Part shown: positions 22,678-33,931 of the stretch, one piece after another
How positions within the stretch are numbered: the stretch's first letter is position 1
Layout: the number at the start of each line of letters is the position of its first letter
Origin: Magnaporthiopsis rhizophila
Lineage: Eukaryota; Ascomycota; Sordariomycetes; Magnaporthales; Magnaporthaceae
Reading direction: 5' to 3'
Assembly: GCA_003049465.1 (NCBI GenBank)
Contig: PYSS01000110.1
Span: forward strand, 62,001 to 126,000
DNA: 64,000 bases
Notes under the pieces: model-generated
What the model was told of the DNA's origin: nothing
What the model saw: only the letters and a program-made list of their open reading frames with translations
Database searches by the model: none
Program-made: the position numbers and the translations under genes

Positions 22678-23827
22678 AGTGGACGAAGCAGACGTCGGGC
22701 GTTCTGTCGAGGCTTCTCCAGCGCCATCTAATTTAATCCGCCTTGCTGCGCAAGGTGCCTAACCGAGTTGCTCTGCTGCCTTGTCGTAGTCCCTTTCTAT
22801 TCCCTCCATGGTTCCCCATATTATCCCTGCTTTTTTGGATGGGTTGGTTTCAAATGTTCGCAACGTTATGGCCCTTTTGCATTTTACGATTTTCCATGTT
22901 TTTCTGGCTTGGGTTGGTCTAGATTAAAACCCTATCTCCTGGATAGATCTGTACGATTATGCGGGTGGTACGGTACTTTGGCATCTAGCCGAATGATGAG
23001 ATACGCTGCGTTGATTCTGGAGTCGTTGAACAAGACCGTCAAGATCGGTGACCAGCCGACGGAATGTGAAGGTCCAAATGCTGTAGTAAAGATCAGGACC
23101 GCTTCTCTGTTTGGCGCAGGCTCTCTGGAAGAATTTTTCTGGGGCTTCAGTGGCCATTCTTCCCTGTTCCTGTTCCTTCTCCCGCTCTTGTGTCATATGC
23201 CGTGAAGAGCACAGCTTTTTCTTGATGCCGAACGATGCCGTGCTTCGAAGGGGTGGGTTGTTGGCCTAAAAAAAAAACGTGCACCGTGCGCACGATTGCG
23301 TTCGAAACATCCTTTCCCTGTAGCTCAATTTGCCGACTCTCGACTGGGCAGTTTCTCAGTTATGAACAGAGCACACCTCTCAGAAACAGTGTATCACGCT
23401 GGTCTAGAAAGCCGGGTAGATTCTAGGTGGTAAAAGAACCACCAAAAACACCTTCCTAACTTTCTACACTGGGCTTCATTGTCAGTATCCACTCAGCTTT
23501 CCCTCATGTTCGATGTCCTCTCAACCTGTTCTGATACCCAGCATCCAAACCCATTCGAGTGTCTGCACAATTTGGACAGTCTTGGTACCATAAATACCAT
23601 CCTCCCCGCAATCCAAGCTCGTAGCCACATTCGCCGACAACCCACTGGTTCTTTATACGCTACCCATCTACCACGCGCACAAAGCCTCGAGGGTTAAGCT
23701 TGGTCCTACTCACCATCCATCCCATCAATCTCTAGGGGAGCGCATCACACATTGGTAACTAAATCGCGAACATCCACAGCCTCAGAGAGCCGAAACTGAC
23801 ATGTCGCCTTAGGCCTCAACCACAACG
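22678..23827. other. Intergenic region between the two plus-strand Myb-like genes
   Basis: It holds the 3' flank of gene G and the promoter of gene H. A frame at 22768-23205 has no domain and looks like untranslated DNA. No RNA gene is seen. Confidence 0.5.
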
Positions 23828-24487
23828 ATGGCCACTGAGACGCCCGACAAGGGAGGAGCGGATGAGGCGCCCGCGACGCCAAGCCCAAGGAAGATAGATC
23901 CTACCCCCCAAGAAGCCTACTTCTTCTTGTACATTCTCAAACATCTCAAAAACAAGCCCGAGGTCGACTGGGAGGCGGTCGCGCGAGAGGCCAACTTCAA
24001 GAACGGCCCGACGGCCAATGTTCGTCCCGCCATGCTGTGCCATCTTTCTCTACATCAAGACCATTTCCCGCCCGCTGACCGCCACCCACAAATTTAAATT
24101 AAGGCTCGCTTCCGTCAAATCAAGCAGAAGCTCGGCTTCGCGGCCGCACCGACGCCGAAAAAGGCCAGGGCTTCGGGCGAGGCGAGTGGCTCCAAGACGC
24201 CGCGCTCGCGCGTACGCAAGCCGGCGGCCACCCCACGCAAGAGAAAGACCACCGCCGCCGCAAAGGCCAAGATGCTCGCCGACGACGCCGACGACGTCGA
24301 GGAGGCCCAAGATACGGAGCACGAGGCCCAGCCGGCCAAGTCCGCTGCTGCCGGGCACCACCACTTCCAGGGCGCCATGGGCCACATCAAGGACGAGGAA
24401 GACGACGAGGACGAGCGACCGCCCTTCTCCGCGTCCATGTTCAACGGTGTGGATGATTCCGGTCTCGCGTCGCAGTACGCACACTAG
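23828..24487 (+). CDS. Fungal Myb-like DNA-binding protein, second type (H)
   Basis: Two exons, 23828-24019 and 24104-24487 (84-bp phase-0 intron with a CTGAC branch site), give 191 aa. The domain spans about 25-80: EAYFFLYILKHLKNKPEVDW, then EAVAREANFKNGPTAN, spliced to ARFRQIKQKLGF. That is the classic pattern of the fungal Myb-like domain, and the splice rebuilds the third helix. The tail is rich in Lys/Arg/Ala (TPRKRKTTAAAKAK), with AT-hook-like spacing, then acidic (EDDEDE). Probably a small nuclear DNA-binding protein. It lies with G and the seven minus-strand Myb-like genes in one 11-kb stretch, but G and H belong to a different domain subtype. Confidence 0.78.
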
Positions 24488-25674
24488 CGGCTGATTAGCG
24501 GTCCCATCTTTTTTTTCTTTCTTTTCTTGCCTATCTTGCGAATATCACATTTCCCTCTTGCGGAAAAGATATGCCGGCGGTGGTCCATTTCTGATTCAGC
24601 CAGCGCTCACTTTTCTATGGAGGCCCGGTTCATCGCCTGCTCTTCGCCCTTGATTAGCGCAAGGCAATCTTCGCGCTCGCCAAAACCAACACAGTACTTT
24701 TTTCTCTGCCAGCCCCTTATTTTACTCGTTGTTTTACTTTGGAAGGGAGTTCAGGTGCAAATTTTCCGTAAATTGGGTAGGTAGTCTAATTATATGTGTG
24801 GAAAACTACCACCTGGAAGAACGGCGGACATGCCACTGGGCGTCAAACCAGATCAAGGACCGCAAAGACCAGCCGAATGGACATGTTCTCAGATCTAAAG
24901 GCTCTCCTCCTCTGGGGGTTCACTCTACATCTGGCTTCCTGTTGTAATGGTGACGTTCGATGAATGAAACAGAGCTGCCCAGGAGTCTAGATATCCCCGC
25001 CTGATGATAGCGTGTGACCATAGTTTGCAGTATCCCCCTCCAATATGCGCGGTACTCACAGAAAGAATGTCACCCGATACGAACAAGTGATTAAATACAT
25101 CGTGAAGCAGCCTCTAGCCCGTCCATCCGACATGTCTGCGAAGAGCGGGAGGCTTAAAGCCTTGGGCTCACAGGAGAAGTGAACTTACAGACAAGGGGGT
25201 GTTAAAAATTCTAGGCGTCCATGATAGTTCAGAAAAGAGGAATACAAGTAAAAGACTATGTTCTTCGTTTGCATGTCCGGCCTGCCATCCCCATAGACAG
25301 GCGAAGATAGGGTAAAGCTGTGCCATTCAAGGCACACTATGGCCTTTGGCCGTGGGCGTCACCCTAAGAACCGACGCCTAGGATGGTGAGAAGCCTAACA
25401 TGATTGTTGGTATGACAAGACAAACAGTTGGCGACGCAATGAGACGAGTAGTTGGCGATGGGACGAAACGAATAGTGGATGACAGCAGCATTCAAGCTGG
25501 CAAAGAAGAGTACAACGCTCGACAACTGGAAGTAGCGTACTTGATGGGTGGCCGTTTTCTACAGGGCAAGTCAGTAGGGATGGGATGCCAGCAGCGGGGT
25601 GGTACGCTCGAGAAGCCGGGAGGCTGAGTATCACTCACCGGGTCAAGGCAGTGGCGGCACTGGCGACAAACAAT
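24488..25674. other. Intergenic region between convergent genes H and I
   Basis: No gene is recognised. A degenerate repeat of GTTGGCGA-like units at about 25428-25490 makes a 75-codon frame that I do not accept as coding. Confidence 0.5.
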
Positions 25675-26385
25675 CTAGACGACCACGTCGCTATCGTCAC
25701 CGAAGCTCTCGTCATTTATGCTGCTGTCAATGCCGCCGTCCTCTTCTCCGGACCACTCCTTGTACGACTGGGCCTTTGCGGCCGAGCGACCGGGGTTGGA
25801 CCTTCGGACCCGGGCCCGGGCTGTCGGGCTTGGCTCCGGCGAGAGCTCGTCCTGCTGCTGGTCGTGGTCGGAGCCGCCCGGGATGCCGACGACCTCTTGC
25901 TCGATAGCCGTGGCACCGCCAGACTTGGAAGCCTTGACCTTCTTGCTGTCAGGTGTCTGCAGACCGGTGGTGATAGGCTTATTGGGGGTAGACGGAGCGG
26001 CGTCGCCGTCGTCGTCCTCGTCGTCGACGACACGCTTTCTCTTGCGGCCAGGACTAGCCTTGGCGGCGGCGGTGCCCGGTTTGTCGAGGGAGTATAACTC
26101 CTTCATAAGTTTCTTGAACCACCGACACCTGATGGCCCGTGAGTTAGCAAATGATGACAGTGGGTGACGGCTGGCGTCGTGGCAGCGGAAGATAACCGCA
26201 CGGCACCCGCAGGCAGGAAAAGCAACTGACTTCATGGCTTCCAACGTGAAACCGAAGCCCCGGCTCTGCATAATAGCACCTGCTTTGGTCCAATCCGGCC
26301 TGATCGGCCCGCTCGAGGCCGAGCGCCATAGGGCCATAATCAGCTCCTTCTCCGCATCTCCGGTCCACGTGGAAGTGCGCGGCAT
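25675..26385 (-). CDS. Myb-like DNA-binding protein, array member I (complete)
   Basis: Two exons, 26385-26231 and 26128-25675, give 202 aa. Exon 1 is again exactly 155 nt with a phase-2 end. It encodes TWTGDAEKELIMALWRSAS, then PDWTKAGAIMQSRGFGFT and LEAM. After splicing, the third helix reads KCRWFKKLMKELYSLDKPG. The 102-bp intron is a multiple of three with no stop, so an unspliced frame also stays open. The tail has a bipartite basic signal (GRKRKR), an acidic DDEDDD run and a second basic patch (RARVRRSNPGR). It lies 6 kb from the other members of its type, beyond genes G and H. Confidence 0.8.
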   Translation of the reverse strand: MPRTSTWTGDAEKELIMALWRSASSGPIRPDWTKAGAIMQSRGFGFTLEAMKSVAFPACGCRAVIFRCHDASRHPLSSFANSRAIRCRWFKKLMKELYSLDKPGTAAAKASPGRKRKRVVDDEDDDGDAAPSTPNKPITTGLQTPDSKKVKASKSGGATAIEQEVVGIPGGSDHDQQQDELSPEPSPTARARVRRSNPGRSAAKAQSYKEWSGEEDGGIDSSINDESFGDDSDVVV

Positions 26386-27599
26386 GGCGATCGATCACAC
26401 AAAGATGGTGGACGAGGAAAGGTTCTTAGTTGGCGATTTGGCACTGGTAGTGCAAGGCAGGTGAGGATGTCGGATATGTGCCCTTGCAATGCCCAGCGAG
26501 CGGTCTGTAAACTGATGCGATGAAGTGTTGGACGAGTTGTTGTAGTCGGTTATCGTGTTGGGGCTGAGAAGGTCCTGTGGGTGAAGAGTAGTAGCGCTGA
26601 AATTATGCGATAGGTGCAAGTAAGACCAGTTCTACAATACTGGTGGTGTTTATTGTCTCGTCAGCCTAGCCTCAGCGTCCAGTCACACTGAGGCGAGTCG
26701 AAGTGTAAGGAAGCTGACGGCTGAGAGGAGTCACCGTCCCTTCCTCTTTTAGATCCCATGCGCTAAAAGAAGGCACCTGCTTCTCTTCAGTTCCATTAGT
26801 TTCGGACGGAAAGGTAGAGTATTAACGAGTGTTTTCCTCACATGCCAATAAAACGTGAATGCGAGTACATCTCTTCAAAGGCTAACAATAAGTGGTGATT
26901 CTACCAAAGCACGACAAGCAACCCTTCCTCATAAGCATGGGCTGGGGTTTGGGCGCCGTTTTATATACTGTATCAGAGCCTTGATAACGTTTTGATCTTG
27001 TCCTGCAACATACTTACATCCTGCTCGGTCCTCATTCACCTTATTTTATCCATTTTGGAGGGGGATGAAATCCGGGGAAGCTGATGGCGGAAACCCAAGA
27101 GCTGGTAAGAATTGTTATAAGCCACCCCTGCTGCTTCCCAAGAAAGCAAATCTGGTTCTATGTAAAACAGCTCGGTATGAGACCGAGGAGCACAAGGTAG
27201 CAATAAATATTAACAGATCGTTTCTTGTTTCGCCGAGGAGGCATAATTAATCCCGAGCGCGGTTACTTGCACGGGAATTACCATCATTGTTGTGAAAGCC
27301 TCGAAAGACACGCTAGCAAAGCCCTGTCACAAAATCTACGACTATAAGTTGAAATAACATGTCTATTTGTCCTGCCGATATCAAGCATAAAGCGGTAAAC
27401 TCAAGGTAAGCGGGGTCTCAAGAACCCAGCGAGCGTCGCATCCATAGGTGCGCCAGGCTTTCTGCCCGAGCGCGCGTATAAGTGCCACGCATACGACACG
27501 CAAGTCTTGATCTCGCCCCTTTTCGCTGACCCGACCGTTGTACCACGCTGCAGATAAGAAAACAGCATCCCTTGGCGCCGGTGAATAATCAGATACCAT
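26386..27599. other. Intergenic region between member I start and UFD1 end
   Basis: It contains the promoter of member I and the UFD1 3' flank. Short frames here (for example 27065-27250) have no recognisable domain. A possible extra C-terminal UFD1 exon would start at about 27544. Confidence 0.5.
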
Positions 27600-28791
27600 T
27601 TACCTTTTGCTGTCTAATGCCCGACCCTCGCCTGGTTTCGTCCCTGGTGTCGGCGACGGTTCGTCGTCTTCTCCCTTGCGCTTGGCAACCCCCCTGAGAC
27701 TCTTGCCCTGGCCAGCAAAGTGGGGCCGCTGCGCATTTTCCTTATCTTGCTCTTTGTCGGCATCAGTTTTGACAGGCTTGATCTCATAGCCGAAGAACAG
27801 CTTGTTTGGTGGCAGGCGCAGCGGCATTGGGCCGTTGGTTCGCCTACGCGTTTGTGCCGCTGCGTCCGAGGGGTTGGTTGACATGCCCGAAACCGGGGTG
27901 GACGGCTTGGGGGTCGGCGCCTTACTGCTGCCCTTCTTGCCGCCGATGCGCTGCCCCTCACCCAGGAAGTTTGTAGCGGCCGACGCGGCGCTGTTAGGAG
28001 CAATGGCCTCATAGTTGATAGCCTGCGCCATTCCACCCTGGCTGTGTAGCAGACCGCCGGCCGGAAGGCCACCACTGCGGGTACTCCTGGGAGTACTTGT
28101 GCCACTGCCCTTCTGCCGCTCCGGCTCTACGTAGCCCACGGGAGGCGCAAAGTCCACCGACACGTCCGTCTCGATCATGCTGACACCCATCTTGGCCGAC
28201 TCGGGCTTGACGTCGAGGACAGCCATTTCGTAGACATCGTCGTTGTACTCAAAGCTGAAGACGTCACCCTTGGTGAGGGTGGCGAAGTTGCGGAATGCCT
28301 TCTCCAGCACCGCGCGCGGGTCGCTGATGTCGAGGAATTTTGTGGACTGCGGCTGCAGCTTCACTAGGCGTGCAAGGTCCAGCGATGTGGACTTGATCTG
28401 GATCATGTCGCCGACCTCGAGAAGGAGCGTTTGCATCATCTGCATGACGAGAGGTCGTCTTGTCAGCAAATCGACTGGGGCCAGCGGGATCCCCGGGAAA
28501 ACGACTAACCCACTGAGGCAGATATGCCCTGCCTTCCTCAGCAACAAACTCCAGGACACCCGAGTGCGTGTGTCGGTCGTTCTCGCCGTTTATGAGCTCC
28601 ATAAGCAGAGGCCACTGCACGTGCAGTTTCGAGACCTTGTCAAGGGCGGATGCCGGGAGGAAGATCTTGGATCCGTGGTTGAGCTCCGGCCGCTCGGATC
28701 CGGGTGCCATGATCATGGGGTAACACCGATAGTATTCGTCGAAGCGCTGCGTGACAGGCCGCCGGGCCCCGCGCGCCATCTGGCTGTACAT
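27600..28791 (-). CDS. ufd1: Ubiquitin fusion degradation protein UFD1
   Basis: Two exons, 28791-28510 and 28439-27600 (70-bp phase-0 intron), give 373 aa. UFD1 pairs with NPL4 as a cofactor of the AAA+ ATPase Cdc48/p97 and extracts ubiquitinated proteins for the proteasome, notably at the ER and on chromatin. The double-psi barrel and UT3 domain fill residues ~15-200, with family hallmarks RCYPMIMAPGSERPELNHGS, THSGVLEFVAEEGRAYLP and FEYNDDVYEMAVLDVKPE. The tail is disordered, with a Cdc48-binding-like region and KLFFGYEIKP near 298. The stop follows AGC AAA AGG TAA, which also reads as a splice donor, so an extra 3' exon is possible. It shares its upstream region with LIN1. Confidence 0.95.
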
Positions 28792-29326
28792 GGTTGTTGT
28801 CGCTGGTGAGTCTCAACCGCCAAGGTGGGTGTTACTCGTCGCTGAGGGGAGGGTTTGTGATGAGCGGTCTGCGAGGCTTGCTGGAAACGGTGTACGTTGG
28901 GGACGGCCAGCAGCAAGTATATGTAGGATTGTGAACAGGGCCGATACTGGCTTTGCTTTGTTCTGGCAGTCGTCCCGCCGTTGCTTTTATTCACAAGACT
29001 AGGTTGGGTTTCTCCGCCGGCTGTTGGGGCAGGCAGCTTAGAATGACGAAACCGCGTCAATCTAAGTGGCGCCTAACTCAGCTGGGTTGGGCTAGACGTG
29101 CGTGTGGCACCATACCGTACCCCGCAGCTGACCCACAGAAGCTTTGTAAGTGGGGACGAGCTAACACGTTATCCACTCGAAGATTGAGCTTCCCCTAAGA
29201 ATTTCGCAAAGCTCTGTGCCGTTCGCAATTGAAGCTGCGACCGTCTTACTTCAACCTGCCAGGGCAGTCCAGGCTCCTCTGAATAATTCTAGTTCGAACG
29301 AGATACACCCACCGGCCGCACTTGTA
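28792..29326. promoter_or_regulatory. Shared promoter region between UFD1 and LIN1
   Basis: The two start codons face away from each other across 535 bp. No coding region is seen. Confidence 0.5.
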
Positions 29327-30790
29327 ATGTCTTCAAGATTCTCTGCAGCGCGCCCCAAGCGCGCTGGCGAGGCTTTCGCCCGCTCGCATCACGGCGAAAG
29401 GGGAGACTCGGACGGAGAGGAGGGCTCGACCAAAAAAGTCAAGTTCGATGTGCGAAACCCATCCGCGCTGGTTGCGGACGAGCGCGAGGAAGACGACATA
29501 CTCGACGCCGACGTTATTGGCAAGGGGGCCGGCACCACCACCAAGCGAGGCGCCGTCAACATTGACGGCTACGACAGCGACTCGGATAACGAAACCTTTC
29601 ACGCGCGCGCCCAGGCCAAGTCTGCCAGGGACGGGGGGAAGCCGGCCAACATAATAGACCAGCTAGACAATTACGATTCGAAGCTGAAGGGCAGGGCACC
29701 CACACCCGATGACGATGATGATGACGACATGTTCGGTGGTGGGAATTCCGACGACAAGCCCCCAGCCCAAGACAAGGCCAACACAAGTGGGCGCAAGAAC
29801 AAGGGGGTCCGCTTCTTGGATGCGCGCGATATAGAAGGTGAGGAGCATACCAGTAAGAGCGGCGGCCAGATCCGGCTAGACGACGGTGAGAGCAGCGATG
29901 ACGAGGACGAGGAGCTCGCAATCCAGGAGGAGGATGTGGACGAGGAGGTTGGCGCCGGCGGCCTCAAGCGGCATGCTCCTAAGATCGACGCCTTCAACAT
30001 GAGGTCGGAGCAGGAGGAGGGAGCGTTCGACGAGGCCGGCAACTTTGTGCGCAAGGCCGCCGATGCCGATGCTGTGCACGACCGATGGCTTGAGGGTATC
30101 AAGAAGAAGGACATGAAGAAGGCGGCCGAGGCGCACGAAAAGCGTGAGGCCGAGCAACGCCGCCAACGCAAGGAGGACGACAGCATTATGACATCAGATC
30201 TGATAAGCTCGCTCATCCTCAACCTGGAAAGGGGGGAGACGCCGCTGGAGGCGCTTGCCAGGCTGGGCAAGAGTCAGGTCAAGTTGAAACCCAAAGCGAA
30301 GAAGGTACCAAGGTGGAAGCTGAAGAAGCAGAACGCAGCTGAGGACACAATGGACGTCGACAAGGACGCGGCGCCAGAAGACCCCGCCCACCAGCGAGTC
30401 AAGACCGCCATAAACCAGGTCACCGAGGCCGCAGATCGCCTGCTGGGGAGGGAGTTCCCGGAGATTTACGACACCGAGAGGGAGATGCTCCTCAGAGAGT
30501 ATAAGAAAGAGACAGGCGAGGAGTGGATCGAGCCTGCGCGACCGGACAGTCCCACCGAAACATCGGCGGCAGGAGCGACCACCGAGGGACCAGAACCAGG
30601 CGCAGAGCCTGGCGGGGAACAGTGGGAATATCGCTGGACTGATGGCAGGGACGATGCCGCCAAGCAGGGCCCCTTCGACACTGCCATGATGAAGGCCTGG
30701 CATGCTGCGGGTTACTTCGGCGAGGGTGTCGAATTCCGGAGGGCCGGTGACGCCGAGGCGTGGACCCAAGCAGCACCCTTCGCCCAATAA
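29327..30790 (+). CDS. lin1: U5 snRNP GYF-domain protein LIN1 (CD2BP2-like)
   Basis: This is a single exon of 487 aa. LIN1/CD2BP2 is a U5 snRNP-associated protein that takes part in tri-snRNP maturation and leaves before the spliceosome is active. The N-terminal 250 residues are very acidic and disordered, with KKVKFD and KGVRFLD motifs typical of the family. A conserved region near 215-265 holds KIDAFNMRSEQEEGAFDEAG and DRWLEGIKKKDM. The C-terminal GYF domain occupies about 430-487: QWEYRWTDGRDD, QGPFDTAMMKAWHAAGYF and VEFRR, with the GPF and W-x-x-x-GYF features that bind proline-rich partners. The ATG at 29327 is the first in frame. Confidence 0.93.
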   Translation: MSSRFSAARPKRAGEAFARSHHGERGDSDGEEGSTKKVKFDVRNPSALVADEREEDDILDADVIGKGAGTTTKRGAVNIDGYDSDSDNETFHARAQAKSARDGGKPANIIDQLDNYDSKLKGRAPTPDDDDDDDMFGGGNSDDKPPAQDKANTSGRKNKGVRFLDARDIEGEEHTSKSGGQIRLDDGESSDDEDEELAIQEEDVDEEVGAGGLKRHAPKIDAFNMRSEQEEGAFDEAGNFVRKAADADAVHDRWLEGIKKKDMKKAAEAHEKREAEQRRQRKEDDSIMTSDLISSLILNLERGETPLEALARLGKSQVKLKPKAKKVPRWKLKKQNAAEDTMDVDKDAAPEDPAHQRVKTAINQVTEAADRLLGREFPEIYDTEREMLLREYKKETGEEWIEPARPDSPTETSAAGATTEGPEPGAEPGGEQWEYRWTDGRDDAAKQGPFDTAMMKAWHAAGYFGEGVEFRRAGDAEAWTQAAPFAQ

Positions 30791-31271
30791 TTCCAGATAC
30801 CTACCTCGGCAAGGGGGATAGCTCGACGGTGGACTGGTTCATGCAAACCGAAGTAAGCGAAACATCTGGGTCAACACTGCGGTAGGATCCTGATGACACT
30901 CTGGACAGCTTTCGTTCCCCCATCACTACGCAACTCCCAGAAGGAGACGTCGGCATGGATGCGCTGTCAGCGATGATCTTTTCGGAGGCCAAATGTATAA
31001 GTAACGTAAATCCCAGAACCATTGGCTATACGCCGTGGCTACCCTTTTGACTGTCCGTAACGCCCAGCCGATCATACAAACATGTTTTTGCTTCTACCTG
31101 GTGTAAAAGAAGAGGCCAAGATGGGAGAGAAGACAAGTGTAAGGTAGGGGAGGAAAGGAAACGTTTTTCCACCCGGTTCAAAATTATCGAGGAAAAAAAA
31201 AACGTACGCCCACCCACCCAGCTGTCATTACCCTGGTTTGTTCCAGAACATGAAACGGAAGGTAGGAAAGG
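30791..31271. other. Intergenic region between convergent LIN1 and RVB2
   Basis: It holds the two 3' ends. No coding region is seen. GATACCTACCTC at about 30797 is a copy of the recurrent intergenic motif. Confidence 0.55.
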
Positions 31272-32761
31272 TCACGTGGTGTCCATCTTCTCACCATTAC
31301 CGTTAGACATGGAGAAGTCGACGACACCGTCATCACCAATCAGCCGCTTCTCGGACTCGCCAACAAACTTGACGCTCCTAGCCGGGTCGTAAAAGAGCCT
31401 GAAGCTCCTCTGCACGTCCTGGACGTCGACCTGCTTGGCTTTCCGCTTGGCACAGACAAGCTGCGACGTGGTGATGAGATTGCTCGCGTACCGCAGCCCA
31501 GCCTCCTGGCCGATCTTGGTAAGCAGCACGAGTGCGTCGGCCGTGAGGTCCACCTCTTCCTCCTGAGCCCTGATGCCCAGGATCTTGTTGATTTCGTCCG
31601 GAGTGTAGGGCTGTGTCGCGATGATCTGGATGCGGTCCAGGAAGTCTAGGGGTAGTCCGTGAGGGCTGCGGTAGTCGGTGCCGCGGATGCGGGAGTGGCC
31701 CCTGTTGCTGGCCATAATGACGATGGGCGCCAGCTCGGCCTCGAGAGCACGGTTGATGTACGAGAAGCACTCAATGTCGAGCATGTGGACCTCGTCGATG
31801 AAGAGCACACCGGGCACGATCTCGGCCTTGCCCTCCTCTTTCCACTCGCCCACCTTTGTGTTGATCTGGTCGCGGATCTCGCTGCGGATCTCGCCAGTGT
31901 CTCCCGAGAAGAGAGCCAGGAACCCTTGGGTCCTCGAGTTGATGACATCGATTTCGTGCAGCGTGACCGTGTGGACCACCTCCTTGCGCTTTTGCAGCTC
32001 ACCGTCGGGGCATTGCAGGAACTTGGTGTCAACCCCCATCGCGTCGTAGTCGCGCGACCGAGCGTAGGAGCGACCGAGCTTGGTGATCTTGCCCGATGAC
32101 TTGTCGATCGAGATGATGTCTCCCGCCATCACGCGTTCCTTGGTCATGGCGTCGATCATCTTACTTCCCATATCGTAGATGGCCTCCATGTCCGTCGTCT
32201 TGATGGTGAGCTTGCCCTGCTTCGCGCCGCCCGTGACGCTCCTGTCGATCTGTATCTCGACAACCTCGCCCTCCATTATCTCGCTCTCCTCCTTGATCCG
32301 CACGCCGATGGACTTGCGGAAGGCCTGCGTCAGGGCCTCAGTCTTGGACATCTCAAGTGAAAAAATCTCCGATGAGGCCAAGCTCGTGAAGGGGACATCA
32401 GATCCCAGCGACTGCGCCATCCCCATGGCGATTGCCGTCTTTCCGGTGCTTGGTGGGCCTGCGATCAGGACTGCGCGCCCTGCGATCTTGCCCTGCTTGA
32501 TCATTTCTAGAACCACGGCCGCGGCCTTTCGCGCCTTCTCCTGACCCACCAGGCCCTGGGAGGATGCTCTTGGCTCGAGGGTGTCTGCATCGACGCCGAG
32601 CCCGCGGATATGTGAGTGTGCGGCAATGAGATTGAGTCCTCGCAGCTCTTTGGTCTCCGAGACCGTCATGACGGGTTGCTGTCAACGCGCCAATGGACGC
32701 TGTGGTATTAGTGACAGCCATAGTCTTTGGCAGCACAGGGTCCCAAACATACAGTCGCCAT
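31272..32761 (-). CDS. rvb2: RuvB-like AAA+ ATPase RVB2 (Reptin)
   Basis: A 9-nt first exon (32761-32753) and a main exon (32678-31272) give 471 aa. RVB2 forms a hexamer with RVB1 and serves the INO80 and SWR1 chromatin remodellers, the R2TP chaperone and snoRNP assembly in the nucleus. The N-terminus reads MATQPVMTVSETKELRGLNL. Walker A is GPPSTGKT (77-84), Walker B FIDEVHMLD near 297, and sensor I is in MASNRG. The DNA-binding domain II inserts between the Walker motifs, and the ITTSQLVCAKRK region near 420 matches the C-terminal lid. The tiny first exon is supported by a GTATGT donor, a CTAAT branch site and a GACAG acceptor. An ATG at 32669 in exon 2 would also give an almost complete protein. 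Confidence 0.95.
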
Positions 32762-33931
32762 GGTGTATTATATCGTGGAGGAGCTCGTCGGACAGAGGCT
32801 ATTCTTATCCAAGCCGAGGCGGTTCTGGAGGGGCAGAGCGCGCCCAGTAAAAACGGCAGGCAATCAGGTGTTGGATCGAGACGGTCAATAAAGTCGGTTC
32901 ACAGGCTTGAGTCCTTGCGGCTGAGCAGCAGTGTTGCAGTTATCAATGGCAGCGAGGGCTGTCAACAAAACGCTTCAATCAGATGGTTTGGATCTGTGAT
33001 CAGTTAGGTGTCGCGCCTCGTGACGCGACGGACAGCTCAAAATTTTGGCAAATCCCGGCGGTCTTCATGGCACAGCTCCAGATGGCTTGGATTCAAGGCG
33101 TGGAGCCTGGACTGGCTGCACGGTGGCGCCCGGCCCCTCCCTGTCAGATCAGGGACCCCTGTGGAGGAAGCCGGTCACTGCGAGGAGGCGGGCAGTGGAG
33201 CAAGCATCGGCATGCGGCTAGGCGCCTGCAAATGCTTAGGTCGGTTGGTGCCCGATTGCGGGCTGCGGCTGTATCAATAAAATCAGCTGCAGGGACTACC
33301 ACCCTCATTTAAATTCGCAACACCACTCGTTCTGGCGAGAACATAGCAACCCTTGTGAATGGTCTTGCCCGCCCGTTCATCCTGTGTATGTTATTCCTTC
33401 CTTGACGTGGATGTAAACGTGGGACGAGTTGGGACGGCAACAGCCCTTCCCCCACCCTATCGACACACGCGTGCGACGCGGGTGTCACCTATTTGACAGC
33501 CAGGACGGACAAAATACCCCAGGCCATCTCTTCCCAGCTGCCCGCGTACCTCCTTCCCTTCGCCATCTTTGCGCACCTACGATCGGCTGGGTAGTCGGCT
33601 CCTCCCTTCCATCGTCGCCTTGACTGCAAGGTACCTCCTTCTCCAGCGGCGCTTTACGGCAAGCTCGTTTCTGTTTACGGTTGGATGGCATCCAAGGATT
33701 CACACTTGGAAGGAAGCCACCACAATCGGAGGCTGAAGTCGCGCCCAGGTTGTGTCGTGGCAAGGTTTTGCCGCGACCACTACGGTTGAGACCGTCGCGT
33801 ATCTGCGGCTTTGATGGCGACCGCTTGTAGCAATCCATTTGTCCCAAATATCTCCAGTCCTGCCCGCAGGCCCTCACACCTAGAATCGCCGTCCACGTCT
33901 CTCCTGCTACCATCCCTCGTCATCTTCCGAC
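32762..33931. promoter_or_regulatory. Divergent upstream region of RVB2 and the coiled-coil gene
   Basis: The start codons face away from each other across 1170 bp. Frames here are short and domain-free. The part next to 33931 is C/T-rich, as in a 5' leader. Confidence 0.45.
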
